A stretch of 64,000 nt of DNA, taken from positions 186,001-250,000 of the forward strand of contig NZ_LAYZ01000001.1 in the NCBI RefSeq assembly GCF_000986795.1. Direction: 5' to 3'. Below, in pieces: positions 57,930 to 64,000 of the stretch (the stretch's first letter is position 1; every line of letters begins with the position of its first letter). Below the pieces are notes generated by a model. It was not told the origin of the DNA. It did not search any database and saw only the letters and a list, made by a program, of their open reading frames with translations. This DNA is from Salinicoccus sediminis (GTDB lineage: Bacteria; Bacillota; Bacilli; Staphylococcales; Salinicoccaceae). Position numbers and translations under genes: made by a program.

Positions 57930-58027
57930 TGGTCTTCATCAACTTTTTCATTGTAGTAATTCATTGCAGAGGCTGGTGCTTAGTGGTAAATTTAGATTGA
58001 AAGAGACTAACAAAAAGGGGTTTACGA

Positions 58028-58975
58028 ATGCCTAATATCATTAGTATAGACAGCCTTGACGAGGCACAGGCACTGATTGGTGCCAACGATCAGCATATTA
58101 CCTATCTGGAGGAGGAGTTCGGTGTCACCATCCATACGCTTGGCAATGAGATCACTGTGAGCGGCGGGGATGATGAAAATGTTGAACTCGCCGAGGATGT
58201 GCTGATCAATCTTCTGAAAATCATCCAGCGGGGAATGACGGTCAATCTCCGTGATGTACAGTCTGCTGCGATGATGGCAAGGAAGGGTACAATCGAGTAC
58301 CTTGCCGATCTCTATAATGAGGAAATTGCGCGGGATATAAAAGGCAAAGGCATCCGTGCAAAAACAACAGGGCAGCGGCTCTATATTGAAAATATTAAAA
58401 AGAATGATCTGACATTCGGCATTGGTCCCGCCGGTACTGGAAAGACTTTCCTGGCAGTGGTATTTGCATGTCAGATGCTGCGTGAAAACGATGTAAAACG
58501 CATTGTACTGACACGGCCGGCTGTAGAAGCGGGTGAGAATCTCGGTTTCCTGCCGGGCGATCTGAAGGAGAAGGTCGATCCTTATTTGCGTCCGCTGTAC
58601 GACGGCCTCCATACAGTCCTCGGTGTCGAACAGACAGACCGTCTGATTGAGCGGGGTGTGATAGAGGTGGCACCTCTTGCCTATATGCGCGGACGGACAC
58701 TGAACGAGGCGTTCGTCATACTGGACGAAGCCCAGAATACGACGGAAATGCAGATGAAAATGTTCCTGACCCGTCTCGGCTTCGGCTCAAAGATGGTCGT
58801 GACAGGTGATGAAACACAGATCGATCTGCCGGGGACGACCAAGAGCGGACTGGTGGAGTCCGTGAAACTGCTCAGCAGTGTCAAAGGCATAGCAGTCAAC
58901 AAGATGGATGAATCCGACGTCGTGCGCCATCCGCTTGTGTCGAAAATTATTAAAGCTTACGAGAAGGAGCAGTAA
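58028..58975 (+). CDS. PhoH family protein (YbeZ/PhoH-like ATPase)
   Basis: P-loop NTPase linked to RNA metabolism, often acting with YbeY. An N-terminal KH-like part (about 1-100) is followed by GPAGTGKTFLA (Walker A, about 136-146), VILDEAQNTT (Walker B) and VTGDETQIDL. 315 residues, as usual for the yqfE/phoH type. AAAAGGGG precedes its ATG. It heads phoH-ybeY-dgkA-cdd-era-recO, with 1-base or overlapping junctions. Confidence 0.93.
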   Translation: MPNIISIDSLDEAQALIGANDQHITYLEEEFGVTIHTLGNEITVSGGDDENVELAEDVLINLLKIIQRGMTVNLRDVQSAAMMARKGTIEYLADLYNEEIARDIKGKGIRAKTTGQRLYIENIKKNDLTFGIGPAGTGKTFLAVVFACQMLRENDVKRIVLTRPAVEAGENLGFLPGDLKEKVDPYLRPLYDGLHTVLGVEQTDRLIERGVIEVAPLAYMRGRTLNEAFVILDEAQNTTEMQMKMFLTRLGFGSKMVVTGDETQIDLPGTTKSGLVESVKLLSSVKGIAVNKMDESDVVRHPLVSKIIKAYEKEQ

Positions 58976-58976
58976 T

Positions 58977-59441
58977 ATGATTACAGTAGATTTCATAGAT
59001 GATGAAAATCATACATCGGCCGGCCAGCAGGAAGAGATCCGTAAGCTTCTAAGCTTTGCCTATAGTCATCTGAAACAGGAAGAGGATGCTGAAGTCAGCA
59101 TCTCTTTTGTGGATGAAGCGGAGATAAAGGAAATCAACAGCAATTACAGGGGCAAGGACCAGGTGACTGATGTCATCAGTTTCGCGCTTGAGGACGAGGT
59201 AGACAATCTGATTCATGAAGATGCACTGCGCACCCTCGGGGATATCATCGTCTGCACGGAGCGGGCGGAGGAGCAGGCGGAGGAGTACGGCCATTCATAC
59301 AGACGCGAGCTTTTGTTCCTCTCCCTGCACGGATTTCTCCATCTGCTCGGCTATGATCACATGGAAGACGATGATGAACGTGAAATGAATGCCCTGCAGA
59401 ATGAAATTTTAGATGCATTTGGTGTATCCAGAGAGGTATAA
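58977..59441 (+). CDS. ybeY: Endoribonuclease YbeY (rRNA maturation factor)
   Basis: Zinc-dependent RNase for 16S rRNA 3' end processing and ribosome quality control. The metal site HGFLHLLGYDH is intact. 154 residues from ATG 58977, one base after the phoH stop, with AAGGAGC before it. A longer frame to 58908 overlaps phoH and is rejected. Confidence 0.96.
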   Translation: MITVDFIDDENHTSAGQQEEIRKLLSFAYSHLKQEEDAEVSISFVDEAEIKEINSNYRGKDQVTDVISFALEDEVDNLIHEDALRTLGDIIVCTERAEEQAEEYGHSYRRELLFLSLHGFLHLLGYDHMEDDDEREMNALQNEILDAFGVSREV

Positions 59442-59442
59442 T

Positions 59443-59793
59443 ATGGTAAACCGGCTATTCAGACGTTTCAAATTTGCCTTCATGGGGCTTAAAACCATGC
59501 TGAAGAAAGATATGCATGTCCTCTCGCACATGGTTGTCACAGTCCTGGTAATTTTGCTTGGACTGTTTTTTAGCCTTGAAAAGGTTGAGTGGCTCTTCAT
59601 CATCAGTGCGATATTCGCGGTGCTCGTCACCGAAGTGATGAACACGGGTGTCGAGTACACCGTCGATCTTGTGACCGGGGATTATCATGAATATGCGAAA
59701 GCGGCGAAGGATGTATCCGCTGCAGCCGTACTGCTGTCATGCATTTATGCAGTGGCTGTCGGGCTGGTTGTTTTCATCCCTTATATATTTTAG
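59443..59793 (+). CDS. dgkA: Diacylglycerol/undecaprenol kinase family protein
   Basis: A 116-residue integral membrane kinase with three helices. The signature is VTEVMNTGVEYTVDLV. In Gram-positive bacteria DgkA homologues prefer undecaprenol, keeping the cell-wall carrier lipid charged. ATG 59443 lies one base after ybeY; GAGAGG is upstream. Confidence 0.92.
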   Translation: MVNRLFRRFKFAFMGLKTMLKKDMHVLSHMVVTVLVILLGLFFSLEKVEWLFIISAIFAVLVTEVMNTGVEYTVDLVTGDYHEYAKAAKDVSAAAVLLSCIYAVAVGLVVFIPYIF

Positions 59794-59815
59794 ACGGAGA
59801 ATGGAGAGAGAAGAT

Positions 59816-60223
59816 ATGAATGATGGTATTTTCAAGGAGGAGTGGATCAAAGAGGTGCAGGAGGCCCAGTCCAGGGCATATACCCCCTATTCCAGATTCA
59901 ATGTAGGTGCCCTCCTGATTACGGAGGACGATGGATACATTTATGGCGCGAATATTGAGAATGCCGCCTACCCGGCAACCATCTGTGCGGAGAGAAGCGC
60001 GCTCGTCAGCGCCTATTCGAACAACATTACAAAATTCAAGGCCATCGTCATCGTCACCGACGCGGATGAACCGGCGAGTCCGTGCGGTGTCTGCAGACAG
60101 GTCATGAAAGAGCTGTGCCATGACGATATGCCGGTATATATGACAAACAAGTCAGGTGATGTCATCAGACGGACTGTGGATGAACTACTTCCGCTTGGCT
60201 TTTCAGGAAAGGATTTTGAATGA
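59816..60223 (+). CDS. cdd: Cytidine deaminase
   Basis: Deaminates cytidine and deoxycytidine in pyrimidine salvage. [20 protein letters not shown] (zinc ligand and Glu) and PCGVCRQV are diagnostic of the homotetrameric form. 135 residues from ATG 59816 with GGAGAGAGA before it; ATG 59801 is also in frame. Its stop overlaps the era ATG by 4 bases. Confidence 0.95.
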   Translation: MNDGIFKEEWIKEVQEAQSRAYTPYSRFNVGALLITEDDGYIYGANIENAAYPATICAERSALVSAYSNNITKFKAIVIVTDADEPASPCGVCRQVMKELCHDDMPVYMTNKSGDVIRRTVDELLPLGFSGKDFE

Positions 60224-61128
60224 TGGATGAAAAAGAATTCAAGTCGGGGTTTGTAAGCATCATCGGACGGCCCAACGTTGGGAAATCAACGTTCATGAAC
60301 AAAGTGCTCGGGCAGAAGATTGCCATCATGTCCGACAAGCCGCAGACTACGAGAAATAAAATACAGGGTGTCTACACTACTGACGATTCCCAGATGATTT
60401 TCATCGATACGCCGGGAATCCATAAACCGAAGCACCAGCTCGGGGAACACATGATGAAAGTTGCGAGGAACACACTCCGCGAAACCGAAGTGATCCTGTT
60501 TCTCGTAAATGTTTCAGAGGAGCTCGGCCGGGGTGATGAATTCATCATCGACATGCTTCAAAATACAAAAACGCCAATTGTTCTCGTGATGAACAAAATC
60601 GACCTTGTCCATCCGGACAAGCTGATCCAGCAAATCGAGGTATACAAGGATAAGCTTGAATTCAGCGACATCGTGCCGATTTCAGCACTGCAGGGCAACA
60701 ACATCGAAAAACTGCTTGAAGTGATTGAGGGATATCTCCCGGAAGGCCCGATGTATTATCCGGCGGACAGGGTCACCGATCATCCTGAGCACTTCATCGT
60801 GAGCGAACTTATCCGCGAGAAGGCACTCCATCTGACCAGCCAGGAAATCCCGCATGCCATCGGGGTCGAAATCGACAGGATGAAAGCCGATGAAAAAGGG
60901 ACGGTCCATGTCAGCGCAACGATTTATGTGGAAAGGAACTCACAAAAAGGCATGGTCATCGGCAAAAACGGTAAAATGCTGAAGGAAATCGGCAAGCTCG
61001 CCCGTGCTGATATAGAAAATCTCCTGGGCAGCAAAGTATTCCTGGAAGTCTGGGTCAAAGTGCAAAAGGACTGGCGCAACAAAACACAGTTCATCCGTTC
61101 ACTTGGCTATAAAGACGAGGAGTATTAG
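60220..61128 (+). CDS. era: GTPase Era
   Basis: Essential GTPase for 30S assembly, binding the 3' end of 16S r[12 protein letters not shown] (G1), the PQTTRN switch, [20 protein letters not shown], and a C-terminal KH domain ([13 protein letters not shown]). 302 residues. In the conserved cdd-era-recO run. Confidence 0.97.
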   Translation: MMDEKEFKSGFVSIIGRPNVGKSTFMNKVLGQKIAIMSDKPQTTRNKIQGVYTTDDSQMIFIDTPGIHKPKHQLGEHMMKVARNTLRETEVILFLVNVSEELGRGDEFIIDMLQNTKTPIVLVMNKIDLVHPDKLIQQIEVYKDKLEFSDIVPISALQGNNIEKLLEVIEGYLPEGPMYYPADRVTDHPEHFIVSELIREKALHLTSQEIPHAIGVEIDRMKADEKGTVHVSATIYVERNSQKGMVIGKNGKMLKEIGKLARADIENLLGSKVFLEVWVKVQKDWRNKTQFIRSLGYKDEEY

Positions 61129-61136
61129 ATAAATCA

Positions 61137-61880
61137 ATGATATACCAGCAAAAAGGTGTGATGATCCGGCAGACGAACTACAGTGAGTCGAGCCGGATCA
61201 TCACTATATTGACAGAAGAAGGCAGACAGGTCCCATTGATGGTACGCGGTTTCAACAAAACCAACAGCCCGTTCATCGTCCTGCGCCAGGGGATCAAGGA
61301 GTTCCTCTTTACGTACAGCAGGTTCAAAGGGATGGGGACGTTGAATGAAGTGGATGAAGTGCTGAGCTTCAAAAAAGTGAATGGTGATTTTGATATTTAC
61401 AGCCATGCGTCATACGTTCTGGAACTCATCATCAAGGCGCTCGAGGAAGATGTCCTCCAGGAGAGCTTCTACCGGCTGCTCATCAGATCGCTTACTCTTT
61501 TGGAGGAAGGAAGCCAGCCGGCCGGAGTGGTCGCCTTCTGTGCCATCAAGATGCTGCCGTACTACGGCGGAGAGATGAATGTCACAGAATGTGCGATATG
61601 CGGTTCGAAGGACTATAAGGAATTCCACAATTATTCCTTCAAGTATCACAGTGTAATCTGTGCGGGATGCATGGATGATGAAACAGGAGAGCGGTCTGTA
61701 CCCATCAGCAACCGTGTTCTTTATCTGGCCGGATTTCTGAAGCATGTTGCTGTCGGCAATGTTGATTCCATAAGCATCACGGAAGAGAATGCACGGAAAT
61801 TGCTGAAATTTACAGAACTGATCTACGACGAGTACACAGGGGTCTATTTCAAGTCGAGGAAATTGCTGCAGTCATACTAA
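61137..61880 (+). CDS. recO: DNA repair protein RecO
   Basis: Loads RecA with RecF and RecR. An N-terminal OB domain (about 1-80) is followed by a helical part and a zinc finger (CAICG and later CAGC). 247 residues. The ATG lies 8 bases after era, in AAATCA context with AGGAG upstream. Last gene of the phoH operon. Confidence 0.93.
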   Translation: MIYQQKGVMIRQTNYSESSRIITILTEEGRQVPLMVRGFNKTNSPFIVLRQGIKEFLFTYSRFKGMGTLNEVDEVLSFKKVNGDFDIYSHASYVLELIIKALEEDVLQESFYRLLIRSLTLLEEGSQPAGVVAFCAIKMLPYYGGEMNVTECAICGSKDYKEFHNYSFKYHSVICAGCMDDETGERSVPISNRVLYLAGFLKHVAVGNVDSISITEENARKLLKFTELIYDEYTGVYFKSRKLLQSY

Positions 61881-61912
61881 AAGCGTGATGCCACAGGCAC
61901 CACGCTTTTTAT
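61878..61912. terminator. Terminator between recO and glyS
   Basis: AAAAGCGTG/CACGCTTTT stem with a loop of about 13 bases that can extend by GCC/GGC pairing; T runs occur on both strands, so it serves both converging genes. Confidence 0.82.
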
Positions 61913-61919
61913 AGTCACA

Positions 61920-63296
61920 TCAGTAATTCATTTTGTCTTTGAGGAAGCTGTTCACTTCATCGATGCCGACGCGTGTCTGCTCCATTGTGTCACGGTCACG
62001 CACCGTCACTTTGTTGTCTTCGAGTGAATCGAAATCGAAAGTGATGCAGTACGGTGTACCGATTTCGTCCTGTCTTCTGTAACGCTTGCCGATGGATTGT
62101 GATTCATCGAATTCAACGTTGAAGTCGCCCGCAATCTTTTCGTAGACTTTGATCGCATCTCCGCTCAGTTTCTTGGAAAGCGGCAGTACAGCTGCTTTGA
62201 ACGGTGCAATCTGCGGATGGAAGCGCAGTACGGTGCGGGATTCGCCGTTCTCAAGCGTTTCTTCTTCATATGCATCACACAGGAAGGCGAGGGTGACACG
62301 GTCGAGGCCGAGTGACGGCTCAATGCAGTATGGAATGTACTTCTCACCGGTTTCCTGATCATGATATCTGAAGTCCTCGCCGGAGTGTTCCATATGCTGG
62401 CGCAGATCGTAGTCTGTACGGCTGGCGATGCCCCATAGTTCACCCCAGCCGAACGGGAATTTATATTCGATATCTGTAGTCGCGTTTGAGTAATGGCTGA
62501 GTTCATCCTCATCATGATCGCGGAGTCTTGTGTTCTCGGTTTTCATGTTCAGGTCGGCGAGCCATTTCTCTGCGAAATCCTTCCAGTAGTTCTGCCATTC
62601 GATTTCAGTGCCCGGTTTACAGAAGAACTCCAGTTCCATCTGGTCGAATTCGCGGGTTCTGAAAGTGAAGTTGCCCGGTGTAATTTCGTTACGGAAGGAT
62701 TTACCCACCTGGCCGATGCCGAAAGGAAGCTTCTTGCGCATTGTACGCTGTGCATTCTTATAATTGACGAAAATGCCCTGAGCCGTTTCAGGACGCAGGA
62801 ACAACTCATTTGTAGATGACTCCGTGACACCCTGGAATGTCTTGAACATCAGGTTGAACTGGCGGATGTCCGTATAGTTGTGTGCACCGCAGTTCGGGCA
62901 TCTGATATCGCGCTCGTCGATGATGCGTTTCATTTCATCGAAGCTCAGTCCGTCCGCTACAAAAGTATCGTCCTCTTTCTGCATTACATCCTCGATGATC
63001 TTATCCGCCCGGTGGCGTGACTTGCACTCCTTGCAGTCGATCATTGGATCGTTGAAGTTGCCCAGGTGGCCGGATGCCTCCCATGTTTTGGGGTTCATGA
63101 GGATTGCGGCATCAAGCCCCACGTTGTAAGGAGATTCCTGGATGAACTTTTTCCACCAGGCCTGTTTGACGTTATTTTTCAGTTCCACACCAAGCGGACC
63201 GTAGTCCCAGGTGTTTGCAAGACCACCGTAGATCTCACTTCCAGGGAATACGAACCCCCTGGTCTTCGCTAAGTTTACAATTGTATCCATTTCCAT
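61920..63296 (-). CDS. glyS: Glycyl-tRNA synthetase, homodimeric (alpha2) type
   Basis: Class II synthetase charging tRNA-Gly. The 458 residues contain [41 protein letters not shown] and the C-terminal anticodon-binding domain. It is the single-chain eukaryote-like form found in staphylococci, not the alpha2beta2 glyQ-glyS pair of Bacillus. The start is ATG at 63296 after AAGGAG. An in-frame extension to 63380 lies in the T-box terminator and is rejected. Confidence 0.97.
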   Translation of the reverse strand: MEMDTIVNLAKTRGFVFPGSEIYGGLANTWDYGPLGVELKNNVKQAWWKKFIQESPYNVGLDAAILMNPKTWEASGHLGNFNDPMIDCKECKSRHRADKIIEDVMQKEDDTFVADGLSFDEMKRIIDERDIRCPNCGAHNYTDIRQFNLMFKTFQGVTESSTNELFLRPETAQGIFVNYKNAQRTMRKKLPFGIGQVGKSFRNEITPGNFTFRTREFDQMELEFFCKPGTEIEWQNYWKDFAEKWLADLNMKTENTRLRDHDEDELSHYSNATTDIEYKFPFGWGELWGIASRTDYDLRQHMEHSGEDFRYHDQETGEKYIPYCIEPSLGLDRVTLAFLCDAYEEETLENGESRTVLRFHPQIAPFKAAVLPLSKKLSGDAIKVYEKIAGDFNVEFDESQSIGKRYRRQDEIGTPYCITFDFDSLEDNKVTVRDRDTMEQTRVGIDEVNSFLKDKMNY

Positions 63297-63344
63297 ATGA
63301 ATCGGCTCCTTTTGATTTTTGGATGGAGGACGGATGGAGAAAAC

Positions 63345-63504
63345 GCAAAAAGCCCCCGGACAACAATAGTCGATTGTCATCCGGGGACGAGCTGAGCCCG
63401 CGGTTCCACCCCAATTAGTGTATACACTCCGCTTTTATATATCGTTTGTTTCCATCATTTACGCCATTTAATGTGTTAAGCTCACACCATCCTTAACTCG
63501 CTTC
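63345..63504 (-). promoter_or_regulatory. T-box leader of glyS (tRNA-Gly responsive)
   Basis: Minus strand: the core GGGTGGAACCGCGGG lies near 63413-63398. Its TGGA pairs with the UCCA end of tRNA-Gly. The likely specifier is GGC at 63465-63463, inside AAATGGCGTAAA, and followed by a purine, as in known glycine T-boxes. It is a short leader with no room for a Stem II series, like other compact glyQS/glyS T-boxes. The terminator stem (CCCGGATGACAA/TTGTTGTCCGGG, about 63385-63350) ends with TTTTT. Confidence 0.9.
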
Positions 63505-63510
63505 AGTCCT

Positions 63511-63539
63511 ATTATAGCCGGATATTGATTGTTCTGCAA
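63511..63539 (-). promoter_or_regulatory. Sigma-A promoter of the glyS T-box
   Basis: On the minus strand, TTGCAG (63539-63534), 17 bases and TATAAT (63516-63511). Transcription would begin about 7 bases downstream, just before the T-box. Confidence 0.7.
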
Positions 63540-63602
63540 ACATTTGCTTATATTTCTTTATTGCCCTGAATGTATTATAATTGGTGTGTTGGGAGTGATG
63601 GC

Positions 63603-64000
63603 ATGGAATTGAACGATAGACAGGAAAAAATACTTAAAATTGTGAAACAGCACGGACCGATCACCGGAAGTAAAATTGCAGAGCAGCTGTCTCTGACTAG
63701 AGCCACACTGCGTCCCGACCTGGCCATTCTCACAATGTCCGGGTATCTGGATGCGAGACCCAGAGTGGGCTATTTTTACACCGGCAAGGAATCTGAAGAA
63801 GTGATGAGCTCCAAAATAAGGAATATCATCGTACGGGACGTCCAGAGTGTCCCCATCCTGATCAAGAAAGATACTTCCATTTATGAAGCCATCGTCAAGA
63901 TGTTCCTCGAAGATGTGGGGACACTGTATGCAATTGATGAAGAGAATGGACTGGCGGGTGTGATTTCCCGGAAAGACCTGCTCAGGGGGACGATGGGCGG
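63603..64000 (+). CDS. ccpN: Transcriptional repressor CcpN (partial, 3' end beyond window)
   Basis: The first 132 codons are present. An N-terminal helix-turn-helix (LNDRQEKILKIVKQHGPI to TRATLRPDLAIL, about 3-46) precedes the first CBS domain (VQSVPILIKKDTSIYEA onward). In Bacillus CcpN represses gluconeogenic genes when glucose is present, and sits next to glyS and the PPDK-regulatory gene yqfL. GGGAGTGA lies 4 bases before the ATG. TATAAT at 63576-63581 is a candidate -10. The gene runs off the window end. Confidence 0.88.
   Translation, partial: MELNDRQEKILKIVKQHGPITGSKIAEQLSLTRATLRPDLAILTMSGYLDARPRVGYFYTGKESEEVMSSKIRNIIVRDVQSVPILIKKDTSIYEAIVKMFLEDVGTLYAIDEENGLAGVISRKDLLRGTMG

Noticed and set aside
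49203-58027. Prophage, integrative element or defence island
   Set aside because: I looked for integrase, transposase, tRNA-adjacent att repeats, restriction or toxin-antitoxin genes in the accessory stretch and saw none.
63297-63380. N-terminal extension of glyS
   Set aside because: It overlaps the T-box terminator, and the start at 63296 has AAGGAG and matches staphylococcal GlyRS.

Overview
The window looks like chromosomal backbone of a low-GC Gram-positive of the Staphylococcaceae. Its unusually balanced base composition for that family suggests Salinicoccus or a close relative. This is an inference from protein similarity by eye, from S. aureus/B. subtilis-like gene order and from Gram-positive signals (strong AGGAGG ribosome sites, TTG/GTG starts, T-boxes, a CIRCE element). 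No rRNA or tRNA gene, transposase, phage gene, CRISPR array or plasmid function was seen.

Layout. 0-7.6 kb: an AarF/UbiB-type kinase, aspartate kinase divergent from a hom-thrC-thrB threonine operon, and a luciferase-like flavin oxidoreductase. 7.7-20.9 kb: a translation and tRNA block of cysteine desulfurase, mnmA, a TPR protein, recD2, T-box-controlled alaS, ireB-ruvX-DUF1292, mltG, trmR, udk, greA, mtnN and a 32-residue membrane peptide. 20.9-30.5 kb: the compact, often overlapping yqeG-yqeH-aroE-yhbY-nadD-yqeK-rsfS-methyltransferase cluster, the late competence genes comEA-comEB-comEC, yqzM on the other strand and holA. 30.6-45.5 kb: rpsT, lepA, hemW, the CIRCE-controlled hrcA-grpE-dnaK-dnaJ operon with prmA, rsmE and mtaB, then deoC, rpsU, and an nfeD-floA-hypothetical membrane-domain locus.

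45.5-58.0 kb is the least conserved part. It holds a fructose operon (fruR-fruK-fruA) and mixed accessory genes: small multidrug export protein, M20 amidohydrolase, TPR protein, GNAT-like protein, topB, three small membrane proteins, a cytidine-deaminase-fold protein, an AhpD-like protein, a flavodoxin, and an SDR with an NTF2-like partner. It interrupts the yqfA(floA)-to-phoH stretch that is compact in relatives. 58.0-64.0 kb returns to backbone: phoH-ybeY-dgkA-cdd-era-recO, T-box-controlled glycyl-tRNA synthetase on the minus strand, and the start of ccpN running off the window.

Most of the window is housekeeping DNA. No clear undescribed system was found. The points most worth a second look are the 12.5-kb accessory stretch, the helically phased TGATT repeats at the fruR promoter, a flavodoxin whose start codon appears lost, several unannotated-size membrane peptides, and trmR without its usual trhP partners beside it.
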